Positions 12,992 to 25,130 of a stretch of DNA of 64,000 nt are shown piece after piece. Source of the DNA: Mytilisepta virgata (lineage: Eukaryota; Mollusca; Bivalvia; Mytilida; Mytilidae); the NCBI GenBank assembly GCA_028015205.1, contig CM051514.1, positions 6,820,001-6,884,000 of the forward strand. The letters are read 5' to 3'. Positions within the stretch are counted from its first letter, which is position 1. Every line of letters starts with the position of its first letter. The position numbers and the translations under genes are program-made. The notes under the pieces are model-generated. The model searched no databases. It was not told the DNA's origin and saw only the letters and a list, made by a program, of their open reading frames with translations.

Positions 12992-13324
12992 TTAACCAGT
13001 TGGGAAAGTAAATGTTTCTGGTTAGTACTTTAACCAGTTGAATAAGTAAATATTTCTGGCTAGTACTTTAACCAGTTGGGTAAGTAAATGTTTCTGGCTA
13101 GTACTTTAACCAGTTGGGTAAGTAAATGTTTCTGGCTAGTACTTTAACACGTTGGGTAAGTAAATGTTTCTGGCTAGTACTTTAACACGTTGGGTAAGTA
13201 AATGTTTCTGGCTAGTACTTTAACACGTTGGGTAAGTATATGTTTCTGGCTAGTACTTTAACCAGTTGGGTTAGTACATATTTCTAGCTAGTACTAGCTT
13301 GACTAATTGGTAAGTAAATATTTC
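12992..13324. repeat. 38-bp minisatellite (8 full units plus partial)
   Basis: Eight exact-length 38-bp units begin at 12,992 and repeat every 38 bases to 13,295, with TTAACCAGTTGGGTAAGTAA followed by ATGTTTCTGGCTAGTACT. Three consecutive units share TTAACACGTT instead of TTAACCAGTT, showing local homogenisation. A ninth degenerate unit runs into TTTCAGTACTGAAAAGCCC, a word shared with the sequence after the poly-C run at 2.63 kb. Confidence 0.95.
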
Positions 13325-16300
13325 AGTACTGAAAAGCCCTGGGCTAGTCAGTATGTCTTGAAACTTTCAACCCCTGACGTTATAATTTCATAACTGACCC
13401 TTTCATCATATTATGCCAATAAGTCCTGGTACTATATGGAGGGAGTAAAATGATTATGCAATCATTGTCTACACAAAATACACCACTTAAGTATGCTTAC
13501 ATTATATCTTGAAAGCATCAATTATTCTTTTCATTTTCATATTTAATCTATGTAAAGGAAACTAAACAAATTTCTTTTATTTTCTTTGTATCATTATTAT
13601 TTCTCATTTCTATAAAAAAATCCATATCTTGTCCTGAACAACTTTTCCAGCTGAAGTATAAATTTAAAGATCAAAAGAAAATTAATTAACGAATCTAAAA
13701 ATACTACTACTTTACTGGTAGAAAATTGTTTAATTATATTTCATTGACTTTGGTGAATACAAGATAATTCTTGCTAGAACTGACACTTCAAATATTGTTT
13801 GTGGATCATTAAATATTCAGTAATATCCATTTATTAGATCACTAGGCCAATCTCATTTCTAATAAAGGTGTTTAACAGAGGTCAAATCCACTACTAGTCT
13901 GTCAAATAAGATTTAGTGTCTGTGAAATTTTATAGACTTAAATGAATTGCGTAGGTGGAATTGGAGAGGTGGAGTCAGAGGATCAATTGCTCAGCCTCCT
14001 AAAATTTTGTTTGCCTTTAGATATGCAAAGGGTTTTAACCTGAGGTTTTAAATTCTAAGAGTAAACAGTGCCCTCTTTAAAAATCCTGCATCGATGCCAA
14101 AGTCAGATAAATCTGACTGCAAATACTGCACTCAAAAATGCTTGGAGACTCCAGCGAAATTAATCAAGAGAAACTTCAATCCTAAAATTTAAAAAAATAA
14201 ATTCTAATCTTAAGTTGAAAAGCAACATAAAATGAGTTTAATTATAGTATAACTAATCTCAAAATGCAAATACCTAAAAAAAGTACAAAGAGTAACCGAA
14301 CAACACATTAATTATTAGTGTTTTTCGGTCTCGAGTTGCAGATTTTTGGTATTCAAATTACAAGATTAGTTATACAGTTTATTACATTTAAATAGTCCAT
14401 GTATTCGGAAGGTTTATCGAGAAAATAAACGGATTATGTTTTTATATGACTACATGTCGACCGTTGTATAGCAACATCGTTGGCGACGGCTAGTGTTACG
14501 TCACTTCCTAGAGTGAAATATGACTTTTGATTTCACTGGGTGAATTATTGGATTTGATTTCACTCTGAAATCCCCATAATTCACCACACTCAATGTAATA
14601 ACAAAGGATATATTATAACAAACACATCATTTCAATTCTGGTCAAATGGCAGTATATGGACTGATATGTCAGTCTCATAAATTTATATGGGCCTTTAAGC
14701 CCATAATTCTGTGCTGCGACCAACCCTGGTCCCTATACTACCAGATAAACCTCAATTTAATGAATTATTTGTTATACACGAAAAAAATTAGAAAAGAAGG
14801 GAGCGGTAAGGGTCTGTCTGTCGGTGACCTCACAAAGTAAAGTTGCATTGTGCCTAGCAATAGGCTGTCTAGCTAGATTGCATTAGAAGAAATAAATTAA
14901 ACATGACCTTGATCAATGTAAACAAATAAATTTGTCATAATTCAAGGTTTCAGTCAGTTATGGATGAAGACCTGAAATTGTCAATCAATTAAGTAATACA
15001 ATACTCTCATATACAATTATCTTTTGTACTAATGTTCTTCCTTCATTTTAATCTTCATCTTAAATGTCAATTAATATCGAAGTAACATTACACCAAATTA
15101 ATTAGTTCTCCTGGTTTTCTGATCAATGAACATGTGATGAAGTGAATAAGCAGAATTTTTTTTTAATATCCTTTCTTTTTATCTCTCAGTTTTTTTGTCT
15201 ATATGTTAGGTCCAAATAAGATTTTTGAAATAAAGGAAGATATAAAGTTTTAAAAATAAAATTTTTAATACGAGGAGGAAAACAGTTAAAACTGACCAGA
15301 AGTATCTGAAATTTTCTTTCTTCATTCTAATTTCAGATTTTAAAAACAAGCAGACCTGAAGAACAAAAGATAAAAATGCTATGGACTCTGAACAATTTTT
15401 GTATCTTTTAGAGGCATATTCCAGGGGAAGATATTCTAATTGTTGGCTGGTTGATTACAATCACCGTCTGCATCAAAAAAGTTATGCACTTGACCTTCAG
15501 ACATAGGGGTATCACTTTTACTAAACCAAATTGAAAACAACCAGCAAAAAATAATGAAAATAAGCAAAAAAAAGGAATTTTTCACTAAATCAATGGGAAT
15601 AGTGAGGCTTAACTTCTACTTGCTTGAAAAAATTCTACTAGACCCATACTTTGTATCCTCACAAGCCAAGGGTCTCATGGCCACACTAGGACACAGGACC
15701 CCAGACTTTTGAGGATGAACCTTTGTGGCAGTGAATAAAGCACAGACTGCACTCATAGCATCACCCCCAATAAAAATTTAACATCACAATACATGTACAT
15801 CTTAATTTTAGGGCAAAATGTCATGAAAAAGCCAAGGCTTTTTACATGTTCTTTACATGTATGTAAGCTCCGTGAGGGTTAACTCAGTAGCAAAAAAAGT
15901 TACAATTTGGTAAAGGTTTAGCAAAATTATTTTTTTACCGGCTGTTTTGGTCTAATAAACTTTTACTTCAACAAATGTTTGAAAAATGGTTTTCATTTTT
16001 CCCCTGAGACTCAAATTTTTTTCCAACATTAAAGGATACACTACCCATAGAACACAATTGCTAAACATGCTAAATTTTTCAGATGAAATTTACGAGAAAA
16101 TGAACACATCCCTGTTGATATGGATACATAAATCATCACTAGAACAATCAAACCTGCACTCTAAAATTTATCTTATCCATCAATTTATCAATAAAAACTG
16201 TTATGTTTAAGTTGGCTGCCATAAACAATAGGAAGAAAAATCTCCCTCTAATAAAAAGATTCTTCATGCAGTGCTGTTACAAAACTAATTACTGCAACAT

Positions 16301-16825
16301 TCCATGCTAATGTTTATAATGTTATGTTTGGAACAGCAAATTGGTCATTTTTTTCTCAGTTTTTTAATTGATGTTTGAGTTAATGACCAATTCTGAATTT
16401 CTATAATAACCAGGCAAGCAGTAATATTGAGGTAAAGAGGATTTTGTAAACCAGTTTATCTATGGTATATGCATCAGATTAGGATGACAACTTCCTGTAA
16501 ATTAACAAGGCTTTTATTGTTGTTCTTCAACATGAAGTCACCTATAACATTTGGGATTTTGGTTCTGGTAAAAAGTTTATATTTGTCTACCAGAAAACAA
16601 TCAAATTGGAAAAAGTTAGTTAAAATAATTATTCTGTCTTGCACATTATGTTGGAAGGCTGATGTTTTCAGCTGATTTTTTTTTTGTTTTGTTCAAAAGA
16701 CAATTTGAAAAATGTCTTCCATGATCATAATTATTTTGAAAAATTACAGTACGTAAAAGAATTAAAGTTTTTGAATGGAGTCTGTTCATTCAAAATGGCA
16801 AATATAATTAAAACAAGATGCTCAC
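13325..16825. other. AT-rich non-coding DNA
   Basis: No gene or clear repeat is supported. Short frames here have no domains. A weak local inverted repeat (GGGTGAATTATTGG / CCCCATAATTCACC) is visible near 14,540-14,585. Confidence 0.5.
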
Positions 16826-17393
16826 CAGAGCCTGCATCGCTCACCTGGAGTCTGGTTTTCACTGGACAATTAATCAACTATTTGACCAAGTTTGTTGCAA
16901 TTGGTTCAATTGTTCAGAGAAAATTTATTTGACAAAAAAAGGGCAATAACTCCTAAATGGGTTTAGGGATTTCCTTTAAAACTTCAGGGTATGTAGATCT
17001 CAAAATGGCAAACATTTTTCAAATTTACATTTCACTTCTATCTCAAATAGTTTTGGAGATAAATGACGAAAAAATGTTAAATTTTGAAAATTTGACAAAA
17101 AAAGGGCAATAACTCCTAAATGGGTTTTGGGATTTCCTTCAAAATTTCAGGGTAGGTAGATCTTGTATGCTGATCAATTTTACCCCATGTCAGATTTTTG
17201 ATATCTGTAACGGTTTTTAAGTTATAAGCCAAAAACAACACATGTACCTCTATATTCTATTTTTAGCTACGACAGCCATGTTTTATGTCAGATCAAAATA
17301 AATTGAGGATCGGTTCTAGAGGACATGTCATAGATCATTCCTATTAAGTGTCAAACCAATCAGCCCAGCAGTTTCAGAGGCCAGGTGAGCTAA
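16826..17393 (+). repeat. pearl-like repeat A, copy with both ends
   Basis: The left end GAGCCTGCATCGCTCACCTG is complementary over its last bases to the right end GCCAGGTGAGCTAAAAATG. Inside, a block TTTGACAAAAAAAGGGCAAT occurs at 16,928 and 17,091, a 163-bp tandem period. The right half has the family marks ACGACAGCCATGTTTTATGT, CCAATCAGCCCAGCAGTTTC and GGTGAGCT. The coding frame near the left end is accidental. Layout: left end, tandem core units, right end with hairpin. Confidence 0.7.
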
Positions 17394-17404
17394 AAATGAA
17401 ACTT

Positions 17405-17552
17405 TCCAAAGGAAGGACTGAGATGGCTGATAGAAGAGACCCTCTCATTTGAGGGTTGTCAGGTCATTATCCGGAAATCCTGATCGTGGAGAGTTGTGGG
17501 TAACATGTTTGGAAAATGCCACGCTTTCTGCATGATAGAGACCCCTTCTGAT
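17405..17552 (+). repeat. dispersed repeat C, copy 2
   Basis: Second copy of the repeat at 12,838-12,935, containing GATAGAAGAGACCCTCTC, TTGAGGGTTGTCAGGT, TGTTTGGAAAATGCCACGC and AGAGACCCCTTCTG. It has about 45 additional bases after GTCAGGT. It lies directly after a family A element. Confidence 0.65.
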
Positions 17553-18098
17553 AGGTCGTTATTGTTGTGCAAACTGGGAAAATGAAGTGTGCAGGCCACT
17601 TTTTTATTTTTCGTTCATTGCAATTCTAGTTCGCAGGTTTCCAAAATATCCTCCTGGGCCCGTATGCATAAAACTTTTGAACTTGAGTGTTTCTTAAAAC
17701 TAAGATTTTGCTATGAACATATGTGTAAAGTGACTTATGGTTCTACTTAACTAAGAAAAACTTAATATCATATCAGAAACCCTCACTTTTTATCATATCA
17801 ATCCACACCAGTTAGCTATTGATTCTAAAATTACTCTCATACAAGAACTTTTTCTTAATAGGTTAAAAAGAAGTCCAGGCATGTTTGAATAGCACTGATT
17901 TTGTAAAAATTGGTCAATATTTAAGAGCCTTACAATTACCTACAACAAACCAAACTTATTTTGAGCGCCATTGAAAGTTTTCCAGCAGATCATTTTTTGC
18001 AATGTCTGATATTGATATATCTGATGATAAAATCAAATATTTAGCTAGTAGATTTTACCAAGATTTAAATACATGTACATGTATGTAGTATATGAATA
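17553..18098. other. AT-rich non-coding DNA
   Basis: Nothing recognisable between repeat C and the inverted-repeat element at 18.1 kb. Confidence 0.5.
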
Positions 18099-18338
18099 AG
18101 GGACGAGATCAAAAGTTCAATGTAGGATAAAAAACTTAATTCACATAGTTTTTTCACCTACCCCCCCCCCCCCCCCCCCCCACCCTCCTCTTAACTTAAT
18201 TTGGGAAAAATTGATTGACCAATATGGCCATATCCGAAAATCGATGTCGGATAACAAAACTTGCAGTGATTTTTACCCCCACCCCCAAACTATTTGAATT
18301 AAGTTTTTTATCCAACATTGAACTTTTGATCTCGTCCC
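18099..18338. repeat. inverted-repeat element with poly-C in the loop
   Basis: Left arm 18,099-18,152 (AGGGACGAGATCAAAAGTTC, then TAGGATAAAAAACTTAATTC) and right arm 18,290-18,338 are reverse complements with only a few mismatches. The loop of about 135 bp holds a 21-C run at 18,161-18,181 and a second C-rich tract (TTTACCCCCACCCCCAAAC) just before the right arm. No target duplication is obvious. It looks like a small foldback/MITE-type insertion. Confidence 0.8.
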
Positions 18339-18551
18339 TAAGCCAAATAAGATTTTTTTTTAAAAATATGCTACACGCCAAGAGAAATGTGTTAAAAGGA
18401 TACTTTTTTTCAAAATATTACAAAAATCCTATGACTTACTTGTATTGTAAGTATTTTAGTTTTTGCACTTCATTAAGTCTCATAGATATGAATCTGTTTT
18501 GAAACGACTTAAGACACATCCATAGGTGTCTTAGACTTAAGTCAAAAATAG

Positions 18552-19428
18552 ATTCGTACCCTGACCATTTCGTACCTTGACAATTTTGTAACTCATGGAA
18601 TATTTACATATATACCGTTTCGTACTTCATGGAAAGTTTATATATATATGTATACCAGTTCGTACCTCACTAATAATAACAATCCTGTAATACTAAAATG
18701 GCGAATAAAAGAATATCTATGCATATATATAAACATGAGTTCTTTTGCACAAAATTTGAACATTTATTAGCAACTATTATGAAACCAACAGAAAAAGCCA
18801 AAGCCAAGTTCTTTGAGGTGCAAATTCTTATGCAAACACTTTTATTCATGGTTTCCTTCTTGAGTGAATATCAGCTTGTGTCCTTTTCACTGCATTTCCT
18901 GACAAAAACAACTGTGAATAACTATAAAATCAGTTGCACATAATTATTTCTTTGTTAGTTAATTAACCTCACATTTTTATAGTTGAAAAATTAATTAATG
19001 ACAAATCCTGCAATCAAACAAAGTTGAATTAAAACTATTAAGTTTCCAAGTGCTGCTTAATCAAACCAATCATCGGTCTTTATAACATTTTGGAAAGAGT
19101 TCCATATGGCACCCCAGCTGTGTATATCTTTGACCGAATAAGCATACAGATGTACTTATGGGGATGCCAAATGGACCTCTTTCCAAAATTTCTACGGTTG
19201 GATGCATTTTATTTATGTTATATTTTAAAAAATTAAAATCATCTCAAAATGTTTTATATCCTAAAAATTGATAACTTTTACAAATATATGATATGAAATA
19301 GTAAACATGTATTTAGTCCATGGGGTATAAAATGGTAGATGCATTTAGCCCATAGGGTACGAAATGGTTTTTATCGTGGGTACGTAATAGTAAATGTTGG
19401 GTACGAAATGGTCAAGGTACGAAATGAC
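18552..19428. repeat. element with CGTACC-rich inverted ends
   Basis: Left end (18,552-18,583) TTCGTACCCTGACCATTTCG and right end (19,400-19,428), read in reverse, CATTTCGTACCTTGACCATT match as inverted repeats. Further CGTACC words follow inward on both sides (18,630-18,667 and 19,340-19,385). The interior is AT-rich and holds no convincing gene. Boundaries are approximate and no target duplication was identified. Confidence 0.55.
19087..19189. repeat. hairpin-forming inverted repeat
   Basis: Arms of 30-31 bases, ATTTTGGAAAGAGTTCCATA... and its near reverse complement ...CATTTGGCATCCCCA, are separated by about 42 bases. Only about four positions differ. It lies inside the CGTACC-ended element and might be an independent nested insertion. 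Confidence 0.75.
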
Positions 19429-19689
19429 TTGCTTCCTTATACATACGGCCCCTTGTTTGCAATTTTCATGTGTTCGTATAACGTTTGTTGTTTACGTTCA
19501 TTTTATTCATTACCTTATAGTCCTTCAAAAGTTCACTATCCATTTATTATCGCTTATACATGTTATAGTATACGATTCGTGTTTAGAAGAAACTGATGTA
19601 ATATCTGATCTTCGAACGTCCTAAATATTCCACTTCCGAAACTCATGTCAGGGTTCTCAAAGACGCCCGCGTTCGACAGACGTTCCCTA

Positions 19690-19910
19690 ACACTAGTAAC
19701 AGCTAAGGAGTATCTCCCTCGTGCATAGCTCTGTCCTAAGTCTATTATTAGATGGTTCTTGCTTTTCCCATTTTGGTCATTTTGAATCTTTAATTTTTGG
19801 ATTGTTGTTTTGGTTTTCAACATTTTAGGCCTTGAGCGCAACTGATGAGTCGTAAATCGACGAAATGTGCACATCTTGGGCATCAAAATTGGTATCAAAG
19901 ATTTTTAATT
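19690..19910 (+). repeat. mussel-type dispersed repeat D, continuous copy
   Basis: Contains GTATCTCCCTCGTGCATAGC, CCCATTTTGGTCATTTTGAA, GTTTTCAACATTTTAGGCCT, TGAGTCGTAAATCGACGAAA and GGCATCAAAATTGGTATCAA. The same blocks occur in reverse, interrupted, at 31.33-31.92 kb, and weakly at 32.75 and 28.54 kb. I know very similar wording from Mytilus sequence, which is the main reason for suggesting Mytilidae. Its minus-strand frame of 111 codons is accidental. Confidence 0.65.
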
Positions 19911-20639
19911 TAACAAGTTAAAAAGCGAAAAGAAACAGTTCAAAAATAATTATTGGCAAATTGCAGGGTTTTAGACAAAGGGCATTACTCCTTAATCAAC
20001 CAGAGATCTTTTTTCGTATAATTTTAATTCAGATTAAAAAAATCACTCATTTACAATTTACTGTACTTAGTTGCCCTACATTGATTCTGCATTATGGTTT
20101 ATGAAACTTTCTTCTTCGAGGAAGGCGTTGTTCATGACATTGTAAGATGAGAAATAAAGGGAAAAGTACCACATTAGTCCCACCAAGATATTGTTTACTC
20201 ATTAACTGTCCTCTAACCAATACCCAAGACTTCTGTTACGTAATGCATGAAACATTTTTTTGATCATCACGCAAGTTTGGAGACCATTTATTAATGTTAT
20301 TATTGATCCTTAAAAGTTTTATGCTTAAATTGCTAGGTTTGTGCTATATAGCTACGATTTACGACCACGAAGTTATATATGAAATAAGAGCTTATAAAGA
20401 AGTATGCATTTCAATTGGTCACAAAGAAACAAATGCGCGGTTGGCTTTCGACAAGCTTATAAATGAAAATCGAATCAGGACCCAGACAACATAAAAACTG
20501 GGTGTTCCGGGTATAAATTTCAAGAAAAACGTCTATTACCAACAAAGATGGATGACTGGTAAGATCAACAATGACATAGGAATTAATCAACCTATTTATT
20601 TGTTTAAATTGTTCATCAACAGTTGGGTTTAAACTACAG
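19911..20639. other. non-coding DNA
   Basis: No recognisable gene or repeat. Short frames overlap the start of the family A array on the right. Confidence 0.45.
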
Positions 20640-21487
20640 CCTCCCATCAAGATCCATCGGAGGAGACTGTATAAATGTGTGAATTTATTTTGTATATCAC
20701 AAAGTCATCGGATAATATTCTGAAAGAGGACCAACAAAGGACCAATGCTGCCATATTTTGTTCCATTTGGCCAAGTGGTTTGAGACTAGTACATTCCCAA
20801 AGGGTACTAGGTGTAGCTTTGTAAGGCTCTGTTGGCCATCTTGGATGGCAGGCGGGATCATCCGAAACACTTCTGGAAGAGGACCAATTGGCCAAGTGGT
20901 TTCAGACAAGATGATCATAAAGTAAATTTCCCATAGGGTCCTATGTTAAACCATGTTCGGCTCTTGTGGCTATCTTGGATGGCAGGCAAGGTCGTCTGAT
21001 ATAATTCTGAAAGGGTACCACCTAAGGACCATTGCTGCCAAGGTTTGTTCCAATTGGCTTAGTGGTTTCAGACAAGAAGATCTTTAAGTAAATTCCCCAT
21101 AAGGTCCTATGTTAAACTATGTTCGACTCGGGTGGTCATCCTGGATTACGGTCCAGGACATCGGATTAATTTCTGAAAGTGCTGCCAAGTTTTGTTCTAA
21201 TTGGCCAAGTGGTTTCAGTCAAGAAGATCTTTAAGTAAATTACCCATAGGATCCTATGTTAAACTATGTTCGGCTCTCGCGGCCATCTTGGATGATGGGC
21301 GGGGTTGTCGGATAAAATTCTGAAAGCGGACCGCCTAAGGGCCATTGCTGCCAAGTTTTGTTCCAATTGGCACAGTGGTTGCAGAGGAGAACATCTTTAC
21401 AGCGAAGTTTACGACAACGACGACAACGGACGACGGTCGCCAAGTGATGCTAATAGCTCACCTGACCCTATGGGTGAGCTTAAATGA
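20640..21487 (+). repeat. pearl-like repeat A, five-unit array
   Basis: Five tandem core units. The conserved word GTGGTTTCAGACAAGAAGAT or its variant recurs at 20,780, 20,901, 21,067, 21,214 and 21,380, giving periods of 121, 166, 147 and 166 bp. Each unit also has GGCCATCTTGGATGGCAGGC, TCTGAAAGAGGACC, AAGGACCATTGCTGCCAAG and CCCATAGGGTCCTATGTTAA. The array ends in a GACGACAACGGACGACGG tract, CCAAGTGATGCTAATAGCTC and a hairpin AGCTCACC (21,455-21,462) / GGTGAGCT (21,473-21,480). Several accidental frames on the minus strand arise from the units. Confidence 0.85.
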
Positions 21488-22636
21488 GATTGAAATTAAT
21501 CTCTTACTGGACCAACATGCCCAGTTGCAGTAATGTTCATTGTTACAGTTACATCGAAATAACCCTTGCCGCCTCTTAAGGACATATTGTCAACTGTTTA
21601 CATGGCGGGGAAGCAACTGACAAAGGTTTAGGTCATAAATATCTCGATAATAATGGATCAAACTGCTGAAAAATATAAGAATAAAACTGAGCCATGCAAT
21701 TATCTCTATATATTTTATGTAACTTCAATTCTAAAATAAAAAAAAGTTTAAGATTAAACCTTGATCTGGAAAAAAGAAGTGAAAACGCATTAACTCATTA
21801 TTTACAGAAAGCCGAACTTTATCAGCGAGATATCTTAATAGATAGTTAAATAATTAGCTTGGTCAAAGGTTGCACTGATTGAAAAGCTGATAATTGTTGC
21901 TATATTTTACTCACTGTGATAACTTTTGATAATTTGGAGGCTTTCTTGAACTTAAAATTACGAATGGATGTACATGTACTATAAATTGGCAGATCTGACG
22001 TCATCAATTATTAGTAAACTTATTACACCGACACGTTTTAGAAATACCCAACGGCATTAGCCTGTTACTACATGTATATAGATATACTAAACTCGGTAAA
22101 AATGATAGGTTTCAATTTCGAATGAGAGATGTTCTAACGAATTCAATCTACGAAATAATAATACACGTACAAAATGTATAAAATATTGTAAATGTATCAT
22201 AATTATCTACTATTAATATACCTCAGTATGTTTTTTCTATACAAAAATTAAGACATAAATTTTAATATTTTTTTTACCGGTGATTAGTTTTGGAAAATAG
22301 TGACCGATGATTAGTACTGGAAACTATTGACCGGTAAAGTGATTAGGTTTACGCGTCGGAAAATAGTCAGTGTCGCGGGACAAATAAAATGGCTATATAA
22401 ATAACTGTATAATATTTAATGAGATCGTGGTATAAACCGGGGGTATAAATGTGAGAAAAAAAATGATGCGCAACTATGTGCATCTGTCAATTTTTTTTTG
22501 CACTACTAAATGCTCATGGCCAAAAAGTACATTTGTGAAAACCGATGTACTTACCCTAAAAACGCTACAATTATCTAATTTGTTATCCCAAAATTTTTAA
22601 CTTTAAATGTGTATGACAGTGGGTAAAAGCGTTTCG
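21488..22636. other. non-coding DNA
   Basis: No gene supported. A short local duplication near 22,280-22,380 repeats TGATTAGT/GGAAAATAGT words; otherwise unassigned. Confidence 0.45.
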
Positions 22637-22638
22637 GA

Positions 22639-22672
<34 letters not shown>

Positions 22673-22680
22673 GTGTGTAT
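22639..22680. repeat. GT/AT microsatellite
   Basis: About twelve GT units pass into a short AT run and then GTGTGTAT. A short frame across it is an artefact. Confidence 0.95.
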
Positions 22681-22854
22681 CGTATATGCACGAAGGGGTC
22701 CTGTGATTTTAGTGAACATGAATAACGAGAGTACAGAAAGTTTTTGAATATTTTTTTTTAAATTACTTAACATGGAGTTCATATAATAATATTTCTCTTG
22801 ACTTTTCGTACTTGTAATATGTTCAAACCAAATTATCAATATTTCACTCCATTT

Positions 22855-23165
22855 ACGCCAAATTGTCTCTCTAATTCATAACAATTGCTTATGGTTAAAT
22901 GTTTACAAAATTTATGGAATGTGATTCGACGAAATAGTTCCCATTACCTAATTTAGACACTTACAATTATTGTTGGAAAATTTGTTCCGAACTAATATGG
23001 CTATGAAAGAGATTGAAAATCAGTTCAGAGTGGATTTTGCAATTATACTTGTATGTAATAAACAAACTAAGGAATTAATATTATTGCGAATCACATTCTT
23101 TAAATAAATCAAAATGAGAATATTTAACCTGATCAGTTGTTATGCATGAGAGAGATAATAAGGCG
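22855..23165 (+). repeat. dispersed repeat B, copy 2
   Basis: Matches the copy at 50.15-50.51 kb in the same orientation and 8.54-8.77 kb in reverse. Shared blocks in order: CTCTCTAATTCATA, GGAATGTGATTC, CTATGAAAGAGATTGAAAAT, AGTTCAGAG, ATAAACAAACT, GCGAATCACATTCTT, TGAGAATATTT and TTATGCATGAGAGAGA. Length about 310 bp. No coding frame is shared between copies. Confidence 0.75.
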
Positions 23166-23369
23166 TGCCATTGAATCATGAGCACACGTACCAGACAAGA
23201 CGGCCAGGAAATGGGTCTGTAATGTATATTTAGTTCATTTAGGTATGTCGTTTCAGAAGAGAATATTTTTAAAATTTGTCCATTCAGAAATTACATATGA
23301 ATTCATCACGGCGGCCATATAAGTTGTCCGACCGGAACGAAATATAGCAAACTTTATAAAGGTCCTTCA

Positions 23370-23738
23370 ACAGATGCTTCATACCAATGTATTCGGTCTC
23401 TTGTCATTATTCAAATCTGAATTAATTCTGAAAGAGAACCTCCTAAGGACCATTACTGCCAAGTCTGGTCCCAGTAGGCCATGTAGTTTCATAGAGATTT
23501 TTAAATTCATCCCCCTTTCTCGATTTTTAGCAACAACAGCCATGTCGGCTGGAAGTCGGACATGCCGGAAACACTTTTGGAAGGGGGCCACCTAAGGACA
23601 ATTCCACCAAAGTTTGGTACCAATTGGTCCGGTGGTTTCAGAGGAGAGGATCTTTTAAGGAAAGTTTACGCGGGACGACGGACGACGAACGCCAAGTGAT
23701 GGCAATAGCTCACATTGCCTTATAGGACAGGTGAGCTA
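23370..23738 (+). repeat. pearl-like repeat A, two-unit copy
   Basis: Two core units with TCTGAAAGAGAACCTCCTAA, ACCATTACTGCCAAGTCTGG, GGCCATGTAGTTTCATAGAG, then AACAACAGCCATGTCGGCTG, ACCAATTGGTCCGGTGGTTT. It ends with a GGACGACGGACGACG tract, CCAAGTGATGGCAATAGCTC and the hairpin AGCTCAC (23,707) / GTGAGCT (23,731), followed by AAA. Its last unit is close to the last unit of the 28.7-29.5 kb array. Confidence 0.8.
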
Positions 23739-23739
23739 A

Positions 23740-24884
23740 ACAGTTAATTTTGCCAACTTTTTCCGTGTCAAAAATGTTTGAACATTGTCCCATTGACGCA
23801 TACTCCGTCTCCTTGTATTTTCTCTTCATGAAATTTTAAAAACTAAATTTTAAAATATATATATGTTAAAAAAACAACATCTCGTAAAAACACAAGAAAT
23901 TCCTCGTTTCATAATTGCCAGAGCACCTAGACTACATCTGCAGATTAATATGAGCTTAAGAGAAACTATTTAAAACATGACCGTCTAAAACAGACCCCTG
24001 CTACTTGAGAATTAAACAGTTACAAAATAAATACGAATTAGTAACCATCGTGTAGTTTCTTTAAAAAGCCTCAAAATGCTGATAGTATTATAAAACTTGT
24101 GTTTTTCTATTAGGGCATGTTGTAAAACATGGGCGAGGATGGACAGAATAGCTCATGTTTTACAATATACCTAGCTATATAAAAATTAAAAAAATTCCTT
24201 CAGGGCTTCGATATAACTTCGACAAATAGAATCGTACTTAGCATGAAACTGAAATGTTGCTGAAGTTCTGTTTTCTTGCAAACAAATGAAAATGTTGTAC
24301 ATCTTACAATATAAAAGTTGCTGTTCATAATAAAACTGCGGTCGGTCTTGATCTGTATCAAATGTAAAATTATAATAGTGGCATGGTTACTGCTTTTGAG
24401 CTCTAAGCGTCTTGTCCTAGAGTTACTGCCCTTTATACGGATTTTATATTATATTAAAACAGTAGCTGATATATGATTGACAAAGATTGTCATCCTTAAA
24501 CAAGCTTCAAAGCTCGCCACAGAAAATAAAACTGCGTTAGACTTTTTGTATACAAAAACATGGTTGACAGCAGGAGACCATAACATATTCATTAATTTGT
24601 GACACGGTGGCGGTGTTGAGCTTTTAATTGGTCTGTCGTTACTAATAATTTTATTAAGCAGCTGTTGTGTCCAATTAAGGACTAATGGCTACATGTATAT
24701 ACATGTACATTCATCAAACCAGACAAAACATTGAACAATAAATCAATATATCAGCATAAACAGAGCATGTGAATCAAACGAAAATAGCTCTGTCTCCTGT
24801 CCTGAGTAAAAGTGACTATTTCAAAAAGGAGCCAAGCAATCTCACTTGTTCATTTGTTTCAATTTATCCTCTTGATTAATTTCG
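23740..24884. other. non-coding DNA
   Basis: No gene supported. A small imperfect hairpin occurs at 24,119-24,168 (TTGTAAAACATGGGCGAG / AGCTCATGTTTTACAAT). The remainder is unassigned AT-rich sequence. Confidence 0.45.
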
Positions 24885-25130
24885 TGCTCAAAAGTTTGCA
24901 AATATGTATATTTCTAACAGAATCATTACTAGTAATAGAACAATCGAAAAAGAAATGAGCTTCATTATCAACAGCATTACAAATTTTACACAATCTCTCG
25001 TTACTGGAATATATATATAACTTACACTCTTGTTAAAAACGCTTGGGGGAGGGTGTTCCATAGATTTCATAAGGACATATTTAACCGAAGCTCGTGTAAA
25101 GTGTGACAATTGAAGTAAAGACACCATGCA
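24885..25130 (-). pseudogene. LINE 3' coding remnant (zinc-knuckle region)
   Basis: On the minus strand one frame reads ERLCKICNAVDNEAHFFFDC, a C-x2-C-x8-H-x4-C arrangement. This is the pattern of the C-terminal knuckle that follows reverse transcriptase in many LINEs; the same spacing occurs in the LINE at 63.4 kb (CSFCNEEKETIEHIFWSC). Upstream residues in the neighbouring frame suggest a frameshift. No RT domain is left nearby, so this is a short 3' relic. A host zinc-binding exon is the alternative, less likely because the frame is broken. Confidence 0.45.

Noticed and set aside
20411..20918. Minus-strand frames of 73-82 codons
   Set aside because: The upper part lies within family A repeat units and the wording recurs at 28.7-29.4 kb as repeat, not protein.
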